Below, one piece after another: positions 1-12,220 of a DNA stretch of 64,000 bases. The notes beneath the pieces were generated by a model that worked only from the letters and a program-made list of their open reading frames with translations, did not search any database and was not told the origin of the DNA. The stretch covers positions 2,418,001-2,482,000 of the forward strand of contig CM007990.1 in NCBI GenBank assembly GCA_002189035.1, in the 5' to 3' direction. Position numbers and translations under genes: made by a program. Source of the DNA: Utricularia gibba. Lineage: Eukaryota; Streptophyta; Magnoliopsida; Lamiales; Lentibulariaceae. How positions within the stretch are numbered: the stretch's first letter is position 1; every line of letters begins with the position of its first letter.

Positions 1-576
1 AGGTAGATTGCTACCTCTCTCAAGCATGTGCGGTGGAGGTGATCACAGTACCCATGTATAGCAGATGGTCATTTATTAGGAAGGAAAATGAAAGTTATAT
101 TAAAGATGTGTGGCATGTAGTATAAACATGTGAGCAATTTGGTATTGATGTCAATATAAAGAGAAGAGATATTTTTCTTAGCTAATAAACATACATTCTC
201 AATTCTACAACTGGTATTTATAGACTCACAAAGAGCCATTAACTTGTGGATAGTAATTTCTAGCCGTTATCATCATCATTAGTTTCAGGTTTTGTTCTTG
301 TGTAAGCAAGTTGAAGAGCAGGTCTAATTAAACAACTAGTTCTAACCTAAGTCTTCTCCTCTCACATTATCACCTTGGTATATGAACATCTTCATGTAAA
401 ACCCATTTTCATTGAGTTAGGGTCCATGATAATAAGACCCATGTCTGACTTTTTTCTTTTCTTCACTCTCGACTTAGCAACAGCACTGCTTAGGCGATTG
501 TCCTCTCGGTTATTGAGATTTACCTATACTTCATTCTCAATTAACTTGTTCTTTGATTCATAAAGGTCAACTATCA
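1..576 (-). repeat. 3' LTR of the copia relic (possibly incomplete)
   Basis: From about 95 to 576 this matches 5400-5913 at moderate identity with small gaps. The inner end is fixed by a purine-rich PPT directly beside it and by the LTR start, which reads TGATAGTTGACC on the - strand at 576. The outer end lies near or beyond the left window edge. Confidence 0.75.
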
Positions 577-588
577 TTCCTCCTTGAG
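577..588 (-). promoter_or_regulatory. Polypurine tract of the copia relic
   Basis: On the - strand the sequence is CTCAAGGAGGAA directly followed by the LTR start TGATAG. A purine run abutting the 3'LTR is the second-strand primer site of LTR retrotransposons. The copia element at 40218-47915 has the same AAGGAGGAA core. Confidence 0.7.
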
Positions 589-999
589 GATGAGGCTGAG
601 GTAAGATTATAGAATCTGAAAGATTACGTTATAACCCTAGTAATTCTGTGATTTGGGAAAAATGCTTCAGAAATAGAGATTTCTTTCAAAACGTGATATT
701 TAATTTTAATATGTTTGGTTTTTCTAAACATTACTGGATTTTGTACAATACTTATTACCAATTAGTTGTCAATCTTCAATATGAGTAGTCTTTGCATCTT
801 TATCTTCATATCTTCGCATAACTTTAAAAGCTATTGACTAATTGAGCATGATTGGCAGGGGAAGTTCTAGCGTTATATTATGCTTCACTAGATCATTGTA
901 CCACTAAATCTCTTGTTTTCTACTATTCTAGACGAATACAACAGATCATAATGTAAACAAGTATTTGGTGGTAGATTTCAAATCCACTTCATCTCTTGC

Positions 1000-1980
1000 A
1001 AAATCAGAGTATATGAAACCTTGGAGAATTAGTTTAGTATATTTTTTAAAGTAAAGACCTAGAGATTTGGTAGAATTTAAATATCTAAAATTTATTTGGA
1101 AATTTTAAGATGTATGATAAGGGGTTTATGCATAAAACATGATAAGAAGATTACTGCAAATATAATAGCAAGTCTGGTGGCCGCAAGATATAGTAATGCT
1201 CCAACTATTTGCTGATATTTAGATATATTTATAACATTACCTTCACCTTTTCAATATGGAGATCCTTTCGGATGATTTTTCTAAGATACCAAGTTTGCTT
1301 TGAGTTTTAGATACAGTGTGAATGGGGTAAGTGCCTCCCTTGCTTTGCTGATGTCAAATCTAATGAGTATATCTTTAGTGTACTTTCGTTTTTTAAGAAA
1401 TATATAATCTTTAGACTAGCTAATTTCCAGGCCGAGAATGTATTGAGCTTGTCCTAAGTCTAATAGGTCAAATCATTCCTTAAGTTTTTCTTTTTGCTTT
1501 AGAATCATTTCCTTGTTATCTCCTGTAAGAAGAATGTCATCTACATAGTGAGTGACAATAATTCACCCTATATTCAATTCAAGTATGTATAGTTTGGTAT
1601 CATTATTGCGGCATATGTTTCCCATTTGTGTAAAGTAATCAACGATTGTACCATACCATTCTTTAGACACTTGTTTTAATCCATATAACACCTTCTATTG
1701 TTTGAGTAGTTTTTTATCTCCATTCATCTTTTAAAGTCCAGAGGATTGAGAACACACATATCTTTCTTTAGATTGCCATTTAGAAATGCACTTTTAATAT
1801 CCAGGTGATGCAGTTTTCAACCTTTTCTTGTAGCATATGCGATCACTAACTATATAGTATCCAATGTGGCCACCGGTGCAAAAGTATCCCAATTATCAAT
1901 TCCTTCCTTTTGCAAGTATCCTTTTGCTACTAAACGTGATTTTACTTTGTTTACAGTTGATGGAATGAAAATTCTAAAAG
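1000..1980 (-). pseudogene. copia reverse transcriptase remnant
   Basis: Translation of the - strand gives a copia RT with shifted frames. A segment reading [14 protein letters not shown] and FAPVA lies near 1980-1860. LYGLKQVSKEWY lies near 1700-1640. The catalytic motif YVDDILLTGDN lies at about 1547-1515. The order matches copia RT. RNase H should follow below 1000, but only scraps are visible. Multiple frame breaks rule out function. Confidence 0.75.
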
Positions 1981-2560
1981 TGTCACGGGCACAGAGATTT
2001 TCCCCATCAAAAGATATTTATTGAAATGAACAAGCATTTTATATCACATTCACGAGAAAAATAATGCAGTAGTTTCAAGTCAAGATCAATCCACAAAGAG
2101 CAAACCACAATAATAGAAAACTACATTACTTGGTCTAACAGTAGCATAAAACTCAAGTGTAGGCATTTTACATTACTTGGTCGAACATGGAAACCACAAT
2201 AATAGAAAATCACATAGCTGGTGAAGCTCACTAGAAAAATGGGTTTCACTAAGAGAGAATGAGGAGAGTTACAAAAAGAATAATGGATGCAGATGATAGA
2301 TTGCCATTCTTCATATTAGGGTTCTTATTTATAGAGGACTCATGTCCAATCAATTTTGAAAAAGCTCAGTTACTATTTATGTTTGCTAGGATATGTCTGA
2401 TTTCGTCTTTGGTTCTATTGAAAGATAATTACCACCTATTTTGAAGTCCTATAGATTGGTCGCTTTTCACGTTGTCGCAAGGTGGTAGAGCCTGACGCTA
2501 CTTGTTTTATGCCTCCTTTAGGTTTATGCCTACGTTAGGAGTTATATGGGTCTGATTTCC
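1981..2560. repeat. Dispersed repeat inserted in the copia relic
   Basis: This block interrupts the copia reading order between integrase and RT. It resembles 57630-58100 in the same orientation. Both carry a segment like 'gtttcactaag...aatgag...gttacaaa', a later 'ttatttata' stretch, and a tail with 'gtctgatgc' or 'gcctgacgct'. It has no coding content and may be an LTR or a short non-autonomous element. Its exact edges are not determined. Confidence 0.45.
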
Positions 2561-4439
2561 TCAAGCGTATCATGGTTTCGGTCCTCATTTCGTGTCTTTA
2601 CCTCTCCTATGTTGTGTATCAATTTTCATGTAAGGCTCGATCATACATACTAGTAATAGATTTGTAACCTCTAATAGGTTCTTCATCCAAGTATTGTTCT
2701 CGATCACTGCATTGCAAGTGAGGTACATAACTCTCCTACCGTGTCTCAGTTCCAGCCTTGATTTCTAGTTGTGCATCATTCGTAAAGGAACTTGATATCC
2801 CATGGTTTTGCGTTCTTTCTTGATGAGAAATCTAATCATATTCTACTGGTTCATTTGAATCGTGAGAGTTTGGGTTTGGCCTTTGATTATATAAATGGTT
2901 GTCTTGAGGTATGTCTTGAGATATTTATGTAGCTTGGTTCCGTTCCTTTCCTTTAGTATCATTGTGGCATATCTCCATGTGGTCGTCACCATCGAACAAG
3001 CTTGTTTCATGACTTTCTACGTTAGTGTTCCTTCTTGAAATTCTGGTCTCATGTTGCTCCTCTTGTATATCTAGATTGTCTTGACTTAGAGGGTTGATAG
3101 AGTCTTCATCAAGAAATAATAAGTGTATTTCTTGATTGTAGATGGATTGATAAGTCTTTGGAGGTTTTGGATCAATCTCTCATTCAAGAGCTCGATGTCT
3201 TTGCATTACAATTTCAATTTAGTCTTTTTTTTTCTTTTGGTATAAATACATAACACAAGAATTCGAATATCTTCATATTTTGTAGGTTTGGAGCCTTTTC
3301 ATGCCATAGTTCATATGGAATTTTTCTCTTAGGTACACCTTTTATAGCCAAGCGATTGAGTAAAAAACCAAGGTATGAATAACTTATCCCTAGAATTGCA
3401 AAGTTAATTTATGATCTAGTATATGACATCAAGTCATATTCATGATTGTTCGATTTTTCCATTCACATATATCATTTTTTTGAGGTGGATTGATTCTTGG
3501 TACATATTTTTTTGATATCCATAAACTTGTATTCTCCACCATTTTCCAAGTGGAGTGTGAGAATTTTTGAGTTGCTATGTGTTTTTGCAAGTGTCTTGAA
3601 GGTCTTGAAATAATGAATAACTTCTAATTTATGTTTGAGAAAATAGGCCCAAGTGTATTTGGAGTAATCTTCTATGAATATAATATAGTATTTGTTTTTT
3701 TCCTAGTGTGGTCACATTCATCGAAACACATACATCACTTGTGACTAATTGTAGCTTTGTATATGATATTTCTTACCTTCGTTTGAAGACACTTCTGCTC
3801 ATTTAGCCTCGTAAGCAAGTACTACAGGGTTCCTCACATATTTGTTTAGTTTTGATACCCCAGATATTGTTCCCTTACATTGATGCATTCTTAGTGATGT
3901 ATTATGATGGTGACCAAGCCGTTTATGCTAGAGTAGAGAGGTGCCTGTAGTTGCAAAATTGAGAAGTTCATTACTATGGACACAATTAAAGGGAAACATC
4001 TGATTTATCATTCGGACTTTGAGCACTAGATTTTGATTTTGATCAGCAAGTATGCAGGTACGATCTTCTAGATGTATTTGGAATTTTTTTTCTTTAAACT
4101 AGCCAATAGTCAAAAGGTTATGTGAAGCTCCTAAAACATAAAAAACCTCGATGATTTTGAGGAGTTACTGTTCGGTCTCAATTCACACTAAGCTAATTCA
4201 ATGATTAAATATTGAGGTTCCATCTCTCATAATCAGAGTTTTTCCAGAAATCATTGTATATGAGGTAAATATTGACTGATCATTAGTCAAATGATTGATG
4301 CATGCACAATCCATAAGCCAAGTGACTTTGTGTTGATGGTCTTTTATTTATGTTAGTATTGATTTGCAGTAGAACGAGTAAATGAAAATTTTCAGATTCT
4401 TATTGACATCATCGATGGATACATTTTTTTAGTTTTGTC

Positions 4440-5279
4440 AAAATATTCTCAACATTAGCAGGGCTTGTATGAGAGGTCTTGTTCGGTTAATATGCCTCTT
4501 GATTCCAATAATAGCTGATTCAAGGATGGTTCTTCTGAGCACAATATGGACATGCGGGAAATGAACCTTTTTTCTCTTCTAGTTGAAAAATGGGTGCACT
4601 ATAAGGTTGCTATCCTATCTCACATTTGAACGAGTTTGAATAGACTATTGCCTTAGAGGCCTTGTCTTGAGCTTCTTTTTCATTTCAATTTTTTTTATGG
4701 CTTTCTATATTTTTTAGATGATTCAACAGGTGCTGTAGGGTTAGGATTTCAAGGAAACTAGGGGCATCAAGAGATTCGATGACAACATCAAACTTCGCTG
4801 GTGCACCATAAATAACTCAAGCTTTTAGTTTCTATTCTTCACTTTCATTGACTACTTCGCCTAGCCTTTTAGTTTCTCCAGATTTTTTAGTAGTTCTTCA
4901 GTGTTGGATACCACCTTCTCTTCTATGATCCTAAAGTTGTGGACTTAATTATGTAGAAGTTGGATTTCTCTTCTTCTAACTTCCTTTCTTTCTTCATATA
5001 GATCTTGTGGAGTTAACCAGGCTTCTCTTGGTGATTTTCTGGTGATGCATGGGTAGGTATCTCCAACAACCACAGATGTGAGCACTACCGAAGTTTGAAT
5101 TTCCTTCTCATGATCTGTGCGTTCGATGTCAACTTTTTCTTTGGTTGTGCCATCAAAGTGAGGATATGAGGCTGTGAAATTCCAAAGTCCATGCAATTGG
5201 AGGTAAATCTCCATTTTTAGGCTCAAACATCATACTCTTTCCCATCAAATATGGGTGGAGATAATATGTTGGTGTTCAT
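4440..5279 (-). pseudogene. copia gag remnant
   Basis: Starting from ATG at 5279 (- strand), the translation opens with the typical copia gag sequence PPIFDGKEYDV, then a stop, then KMEIYLQLHGLWNF, which matches the first helices of copia gag. Near 4560-4520 a zinc-knuckle-like CPYCAQKNHP is followed by a stop and a Trp, as in copia CxxCxxxxH knuckles. The frame is broken at several points. Confidence 0.7.
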
Positions 5280-5370
5280 TTTTCAGATCTATACAAGAAA
5301 AGAATAGATAGTAGGATATTCAAGAAAGTTAAGAGATATAGACTAAACTAGGTAAATGGCAGATAGCACG

Positions 5371-5913
5371 ATACGATAGTTGTATTCTTCACGTTGGGTT
5401 CATCATGAAAGTAATATTGAGGATGTGTGACAAGGTTTTTTGGTATATAGTATAGAGATGTGAGTAATTTGGTATTGATGTCACTATAAAGAGAAGGGGT
5501 ATTTGTCTTACCTAATAAGTATACATTCTCAACTATGCAACTGGTATTTATAGACTCACAAAAAGCCATTAACTTGCCTGTAAGTAAATAGGAATTTCTA
5601 GCCATTATCATCATCATTAATTTTAACTTTTTTTCTTGTATGGGCAAGTTAAAGAGCAAGCCTAATAAAAGAGCTAATTCTAACCTAGGCCTTCTCCTCT
5701 CACATTATCACCTTGATGTATGGACCGTCTTTGCCTAAGGCCCATTTCATTGAGTTAAGGTCCATGATAATAAGACCCATGTCTGAATTATTTCTTCTCT
5801 TCACTCTTGGCTTAGCAACAGTGCTACTTAGGCGATTGCCCTCTTGTTCTTGATCTTTATCTGTACTTCATTCTCACTTGACTTGTTATTTGATTCATCA
5901 AGGTCAACTATTA
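5371..5913 (-). repeat. 5' LTR of the copia relic
   Basis: Matches the left LTR copy. On the - strand it should begin at 5913, where the first bases are TAATAG instead of TGATAG, a one-base loss of the canonical TG. The inner end is approximate. I could not find a clear primer binding site between it and the gag start at 5279. Confidence 0.65.
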
Positions 5914-6640
5914 GAAAATTCTTTTTCCTTCACCATAACACTCAATCTAATGACAATGGGGTTAAAAACCAACTACATCAACTCCTTACTTCACAATTGG
6001 ACCCACAAAACTCCCCAAAAGCTCAACAAACACATCTAGCAATCTTAGAAGCAAATCAATAGCTACTTAGAGAATCTCTTAAAGGGACTGAAATATTACA
6101 TCAACCCTAAGCATAATCTTGCAAGGGGAGGAAAATAATCCCATTTCCTTGCTTACCCTCAAGAGATACTAGGCGATGAGATCATTCAACTCGAGAGACT
6201 TGAGAGAGGAGATAACCTATTGGATAAGGTGGTTGTGGTTTACAGTAATCCACCCAATAAGGGCTTATAAGAACTTTCTCATAATGAAGACTTCCTAGCA
6301 ACCCAATAATGTACACATCAGCTCCATGGATAGCCTAATAGAGTGTATGTTACTTGACAAGTCTGGATTTTCCTCAAAATGTCGGAGTACATCATCAATG
6401 AATAGGATTTGGTCAAACTGGGTGGTTAAAAAGGAAAGACATTTCTTGTCACTACTTTTTGTAGGTGTATAAGCAAGCAAGATGAAGAAAAAAAAAGACT
6501 GGATTTTTGGAAAAGGAAAGCAGCCAAAGAAGGTGAAACATTTACCTTGGAGTTCTTGTGACTTTAATTGTGTTCTTGTTCAGTTTTTTATAAATGTAAT
6601 TAGTGAAAACTTTTCTTTTGATATACTAGCACCTTTAGTT
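5914..6640. other. No supported gene; probable transposon debris
   Basis: Open frames here are short and resemble nothing I recognise. The stretch lies between the copia 5'LTR and an orphan zinc knuckle on the same strand, so it may be remains of another element. Confidence 0.4.
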
Positions 6641-6659
6641 TTTCTATTTCTAGGTCATC

Positions 6660-6735
6660 AACCTTTGCAAGGACTCTTGGCCTTGGGGCATTCTCTCATA
6701 AAATGCCCCACTTCCTTACAATTGAAACATTTTGG
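6660..6735 (-). pseudogene. Orphan CCHC zinc knuckle
   Basis: On the - strand this reads CFNCKEVGHFMREC, a perfect C-x2-C-x4-H-x4-C nucleic-acid-binding knuckle of retroelement gag type. A basic, Lys/Pro-rich tail follows and then stop codons. It lies outside the LTR of the copia relic, so it belongs to a different retroelement fragment. No other domain of its parent can be identified. Confidence 0.55.
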
Positions 6736-6779
6736 AATCCCACATAATCTCAAGACATTAATTAATTGATTTATCTGTG

Positions 6780-7690
6780 TCGGATTTTTTTTGTTAACAA
6801 AATACCTATGATTTTATTTATTTATCACAATACCCGTGATTTTAGTTTTTATTTAAAAAAAACATGTTTTTTATTAATACTTATTTTATTCGTATTTTAT
6901 TGAAATACATCTCACTTATTTTTGTGTTTTGTTGAAATTATTTTTTTAATATTTATTTTATTTTGAAATATTCTATCATGTTTTTTTAATTATATCAATT
7001 AAATAAAATTTCATCTTATTTTTCATTATAAATCAAAAATATAATTAAATGATTATGTATAATAATATTTTTTTTCTAAGTTTACTTAATAGTGAGACTG
7101 AGGAAAAAAATAAATTTATGTAATGAAGTATAACTCCAATTATTAGAGATATCTGATGTAATTTTATTTCAATTTTTTATTAACTTGTTTAAGTAAAAAA
7201 AATCTTTTTCTTCTAAATATGCTCAAATTTAATATATGATTATTTTTCTTTTCTGAATATCAAATTACCTAATGATATAAAAATTATAAAATCATTAACT
7301 ATGATGTGCCATGGATGACAATGGCATGCCTTGTGGCTGCGGAGGATGGGGTCATGTTTATGCTGAATCTTCCATCACCAAAACTCATCAAATCTGAAGT
7401 GGTATCATTAGTATATGATTTATTCAATGATTTTATGATTTGTATAAATTTATGAATTTTTAATATATTTATATTTGAAATAAAACTTTATTTATTGGTA
7501 AAAATAATTCAATTTTATTAAAAAAGAAACTTAAGTTATTTTAATAATAATGAATTTATGTAAAAAAAAATTAAAAACGAAAATATTTTAATTATAATAT
7601 AATCAAATGCAGGTATTTTAATAATTATAAAAAAATTAAGAGATATTTAGATAAAAAAATTTACTGACTCACGTACTTTGATAAGAAAAG
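6780..7690. other. AT-rich intergenic spacer
   Basis: Dominated by A and T runs, with no open frame of interest and no recognised repeat. Confidence 0.6.
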
Positions 7691-7700
7691 CCAAGAAAAG

Positions 7701-7990
7701 GTGTATCCATCTGCAGCTCTAGCTCTAGTAGGGTGGAGTGGCTTGAGTCCTTTCACTCTTCGTCCCCTTCCCCAAATGCCCCATCATCGACTTCCTCTCA
7801 GTGCGCTTCATCTCAGCGGCATCCCATCCCATGCATTGAGTTTGGCATCTACTACTACTACTACTACTAGCCTTGCTGCCGCCAACAATATTCAAATTGG
7901 TGGAGATATGCAGCAACTCAAAACTTCACCCTTAAAAGATTGGAGGTTGCCGGACTCTGCGGCTCCTTCCCCTTGTGAGGCATTTTCTTT
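7701..7990 (+). other. Possible orphan first exon with transit-peptide-like composition
   Basis: A GC-richer block stands out from the AT-rich spacer. One frame from 7701, or from the ATG near 7770, gives a Ser/Thr/Ala/Leu-rich N-terminus with six Thr codons, followed by a hydrophilic stretch and a potential GTGAG donor near 7973. It looks like a gene's first exon, but no second exon follows before the RRM gene. It may be a truncated gene copy or an untranslated exon. Confidence 0.2.
7849..7868 (+). repeat. CTA trinucleotide microsatellite
   Basis: Six to seven tandem CTA units inside the GC-richer block. Confidence 0.85.
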
Positions 7991-8421
7991 TTGGTGGGTT
8001 CGAATCAGGGTCTACTTCCTCACGCGCTTGTATGTGACGATTTTCCAACGTGGTACATTTATCATGTATATTTTAGACATTGACAGCAATTATTAATTTC
8101 CATCTCTTTAGAATATGCAGTAAGCACTCGCAAGCCAGGTTACTATTCTCATTGGTTGTCAAAAAAAATTAATATCCTTTTTCTTGGTGACCACAACAAC
8201 TATAAACTTTAAGAATGATATGTTATATATGGTAACAACTACTTATTTTTCAGACTATTCTTAAGAATAATAAATTTTAGTGATGGAAAAAAAAAAAGTC
8301 TAAAATACGCACCGAACTTGGCAGATAAACGAGTCTATCCAACTCCACGTGCTCCATCATCCGAGTGTCTAGAAGGAGGAACCGAGAGTTTCCTCCCTCC
8401 CTTTGAGAGCACTTCGGAAAA

Positions 8422-9458
8422 ATGGTTGCATTTGGTCTTTTCCATCCCCCTCCGTCCTCCAACACCCTTTTTATATCCCGCCGGCCGACACCAAAACTTT
8501 GCCCCTTATCGCTACCATTGCTCTTCAACCTTCAAGTGCGCAGTCACAACCTACAGTTAGTGTCAGCGCAATTTAGGGTTCAGTGCACCGGTCAGCCAGT
8601 AATTGGTGGTGATGATTGTGTCGAAGAAGAAGAAGAAGAAGAAGGAGTTTCTCGGACCAAGATACTCGTCCAGAACGTTCCCTGGACATGTACGGATAGT
8701 TCTCTTCGACCCCTCTTTCAGAAGCATGGCACTGTGGTAGAAATTGAGGTTAGGGTTCACGTCATTCTCACGGGATTCTCTTTTGGCTTCTTACACTCTG
8801 TTTTTGTGTGTGCAGTTCTCAATGTATAATAAAACTAGAAACAGGGGTCTTGCATTTGTGACAATGGGCTCCGCAGAAGAGGCCGTTGCTGCTTTTAATA
8901 GTCTTGAATCTTCCGTAAGTATTCCTTTACGAATTCTGGAATAGTCTTTTGGAATTACTTATAGTATTTTGTATTGGGACTTAGGAATTGGAAGGTAGAG
9001 TTTTGAAGTTGAACTGGGCCAAGCCGAAAAAGAGGAAACCAGTGTCACAACCCAAGCCTCTGGCAGTTCACAACTTGTTTGTTGCAAATTTGCCATTTCA
9101 GGCTCGGGCAAAAGACCTTAAGTTGTTCTTTAATTCGAATGGTGCGAATGCTGTGTCTGCTGAGATTATTTTTCTTGAGAACCCCAGAAAATCTGCTGGT
9201 TATGGTTTCGTTTCCTTCAATACAAAGGCAGAGGTAGAGGCTGCATTATCCACATTTCAAGGGAAGGTTTGTTGTAGCCACTTGTATCCATATTGGCATT
9301 GAGTAGGGTAGAAGGGAAACACTCTTTTGAATAACATTTCTTTGTTTTCATTGCAAAAGGAGTTCATGGGACGACCGATTCGTGTGGCACGAAGTCGAAA
9401 ATTTCTGAGGGATGAGACGAAGGCAGCTATCGAATTGGAGAGTGCATCGTTGACTTAA
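8422..9458 (+). CDS. Plastid-type RNA-binding protein with two RRM domains
   Basis: Four exons join in phase 0 at every border: 8422-8748, 8816-8914, 8985-9266 and 9360-9458, giving 268 residues. Introns are short (67, 70 and 93 bases) and GT-AG. Residues 1-55 are rich in Ser, Pro, Arg and Leu with few acids, as in a chloroplast transit peptide. An acidic run of seven Glu follows (residues 68-74). RRM1 covers about 79-155, with RNP2 ILVQNV and RNP1 RGLAFVTM. RRM2 covers about 171-247, with RNP2 LFVANL and RNP1 SAGYGFVSF. This is the layout of the plant cpRNP (28-33 kDa ribonucleoprotein) family, which binds and stabilises plastid mRNAs and aids their editing. The start is the first ATG of the open frame that gives a credible transit peptide. 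Plastid targeting is inferred. The gene appears intact. Confidence 0.85.
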
Positions 9459-10045
9459 ATTATCCTACAAGAGGATGAGCGTCATGGTTCAAACATATAA
9501 CCAAGTAACGGATGCTCTGTTTCGTATAATTGGGATATGTGTTCATGCCGTAGAAGATGATCCACATGCAGTTTTTGAGGCAGGTAAAAAGCTTGTTGGA
9601 CTCTAAAAGGGTGGTCTGCTTCACCCCGCGTTGAGAGTCTGCCACAATCTCATATTTTAAGCTCGGCCTTTTCTCCATTTCGACATTCTATGCTGTAATA
9701 TATGTGGTATTTCACATATATAGGTGAAAAGTACAAAAACACATCATAAGCTAATCATGCCCCTTCGAATTACGAAGGTATTGTGATCTCCCATATCCCA
9801 TGAAGACATGAAAGGGTAAAGTCAATCATGCTTATCAATCTGCATGGTCATGTTTGTGTGATATACTAAAATTGCACAAATGAGTAACAAGACATTGGTA
9901 ACTAACATAAACATCTCTTGGGCCAAACACTTAGGCTGCGTTTTGTTTGGGATATTTAAGTGGGTTTCAACATAGGTTTAACAATAAGCTCATGTTTGAC
10001 ATGTGGGGTGTGTAGGTTTAACAATAAGCACATGTTTGCAACATA
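9459..10045. other. 3' flank of the RRM gene with a short duplication
   Basis: No gene seen. The first part is likely 3'UTR. A 26-base segment (9973-9998) recurs with one mismatch at 10013-10038, a 40-base period, right beside the truncated end of the gypsy 5'LTR. 'ggctgcgttttgtttggga' at about 9933 resembles a MITE end, but I found no partner. Confidence 0.45.
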
Positions 10046-10241
10046 CACATCTTATGGTGTCTAATGATTATTACTTACAATCTCTATTCTTTCTAAATTG
10101 TGACTCCTCATTTCTCTTTCTTTCATAGTCTGATTGTAAAAAATTCATTCTATTGAGGGTAGATTTGAATGGGTTCCTTTTTAAATATCAAAATCACCTC
10201 ATATTCGTAAGTTGTTAATCTTTTTAGATTAGAGGGTCACA
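10046..10241 (+). repeat. Truncated 5' LTR of the gypsy element
   Basis: Matches about 16510-16705 and ends with the same 'gagggtcaca'. The upstream LTR portion is absent, apparently deleted. Confidence 0.75.
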
Positions 10242-10246
10242 TCATT

Positions 10247-10254
10247 TGGTATCA
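10247..10254 (+). promoter_or_regulatory. Primer binding site of the gypsy element
   Basis: TGGTATCA, five bases past the LTR end, matches the start of the common plant PBS complementary to the initiator Met tRNA 3' end. The following bases have diverged. Confidence 0.6.
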
Positions 10255-10873
10255 CAATTTAGGATTCCTTCTCTTTATGAGTATCTTGTTCTCCTTTTAG
10301 TTTTTCTTTTCTTGCTTATTTGAAAAAAAAAAAGCAAAGCAAAGACACCCACGGCCTTCTCCATATTTTAGGCTTTGACAAGGAAAAAAAAAGAGTGTAA
10401 AGGAAGTCCATTAAGGAAGAGCTCGAAATTCAGCATCAGTTCAGTAGCAATAACACCTTAAATATCAACTTCAAGAGTATGAAAGAGAAGAAGTGTGAAG
10501 ATGAACAACTATTACTTGTCATTATCATCAATTATTAAACTTTATTTGTCTATTGCTCATCCCTTTATTTCACACATTCTATCAACCAACCTCTTTCGTG
10601 TTGTTTTCTTTAATTTCAACCCCCATCTCCTGTCATTTACTTGTCTCTATCATTGCATTTTACTATTCTCTTTGTTTATTATCCATCACTCTGATTGATC
10701 TACTCCAACAAACAACCAACTTTATTCAACTACTCTCCCTTGTCTCTATCTTGACTCAATTAATAATATTACCCTCACTTAACCCCATCATAACACCTTA
10801 AACATTACCCATATGGAAGTGATTAATTGTTGGGATGCCATGAGTTCAAGCATGATAATATTAAAGAGGTCAT
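10255..10873 (+). other. Gypsy leader, left part
   Basis: Non-coding stretch between PBS and the nested solo LTR. No gag homology is recognisable here. Confidence 0.5.
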
Positions 10874-12220
10874 TGATAGCACACAAATTTTCCTGTTTTT
10901 ATTATATGAAAATTATAAGTTTTAATTATGTTTTAGTTGTTTATTTTCTACTCTTAAGTATTTTCATATAATTTAGTATATATATTTTGTATGCAAATGA
11001 GCTAAATTCTTTGATTTAACCCATTCTATATTACTAATGTGTCTTGAGTCTAGCAGCAAGTCCCAAAAATCAGGAAAGAAGGCAAAGATTTCGTGCATTG
11101 AGCAACTTAGCAGATGTGCAGCATAACAGAAGGGACAATGAGTGTACTATCATGGCACAGTTTGCAAGTCAGAGGTAGGAGCAGAGGGATTGTTAGAAAA
11201 TTGTACTTGCTTTGGGAAATGAAGAAAATATTTTTCTTGCGAAAGAGAAAAAAAAAGGGAGAGCTTCGGTAGCTTCAATAGTGACACACAGAGAGGGCTC
11301 CTCCAATACTACGAACACCAATCAGAAGGGGAGAAGAAGGAGATTCTCTTGAAGATACCTCCTCATCCTCAAGAACACTACGAAGATCCACTTCAACACT
11401 ACTGTTCCACACTGTGAATAGTAGCAGACGGAAATAGAACATTTTATTTACTTTTCTGAAACCTTTGCTTTCGTTGGTTGTCTATTTTACAATGTTGGGA
11501 ATATTTAATGTAGTTTGTGATTATTTAATCTTGCTTTATTTTCCATACATGAGTAGCTAAACCTTAGGGATTCCTTAAGATGTAGGATGGTGATGTGGTG
11601 GTAGGAGTTAATAATGTAATTGATCTTTCTTTCTTATTTTTTGTTTTCTATCATTCCATGGGTAGACCTAATATAATTGATCGCAACTTAGATACTTGAT
11701 TTAGAGGTAGACCAACAAATCAAGGTAGCAGCAGTAGATATTAGTCCAGGGTAGACCTAGTTATATATACTTTGCATGCAGGTAGACCCAATTGCGATGT
11801 TGGTGATGATATTAGGGACTGTATGAGTCGAAAACATAATAAATCACCTAGGTAGACGTAGGTTGTTTTCGGGTTGTGAGTAAATTAAGTTAGGAACCTT
11901 AGCAGCACATCACCTGCATTACCTTAAGGCATCTTAGTATTATCCCGTACTTAGAACCAGTACTTGTTATTTTCTGCTCTACAACTTGACCGTAATTCAC
12001 AAGTTTGTCTATTACTGTTAGTTCGAACTTAGACTAATACTGGAATCATTTTGTGATCTTGCATAGACTAGAATACATAGCAATCATTCGCTCCTTGTGA
12101 TCGACCTTGAAAACCACTATGCATGTTTTTTGAACTTGTATTTTGTGGATAGTAGGGTTTATAAATTTATTTTATTCGGAATTTTATTTTATTACAATGG
12201 TATCAAATTTCCCGTTATCA
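10874..12220 (+). mobile_element. Solo LTR (TGATAG...TATCA type) with target duplication
   Basis: Starts TGATAGCAC and ends CCCGTTATCA, flanked on both sides by the 5-bp direct repeat GTCAT (10869-10873 and 12221-12225). It has no coding capacity. The body matches the interrupted copy at 53920-56302, for example 'agcaagtcccaaaaatcagga' and 'ggacaatgagt'. Its 3' third resembles the solo LTR at 17216-18381. The exact duplication shows an insertion followed by LTR-LTR recombination that removed the interior. It is younger than the gypsy element around it. Confidence 0.9.

Larger units (their letters stand above)
1..5913 (-). mobile_element. Ty1/copia LTR retrotransposon relic, - strand
   Basis: A direct repeat of about 500 bases (roughly 95-576 and 5400-5913) brackets a - strand interior with copia gag near 5279-4440, integrase-region remains below that, and reverse transcriptase near 1980-1000. 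Read on the - strand the order is 5'LTR (right), gag, integrase, RT, 3'LTR (left), as expected for copia. Coding frames are broken throughout, so this is an old dead copy. A foreign repeat (about 1981-2560) separates the integrase side from RT. The outer end of the left LTR is not resolved, so no target duplication can be checked. Confidence 0.8.
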
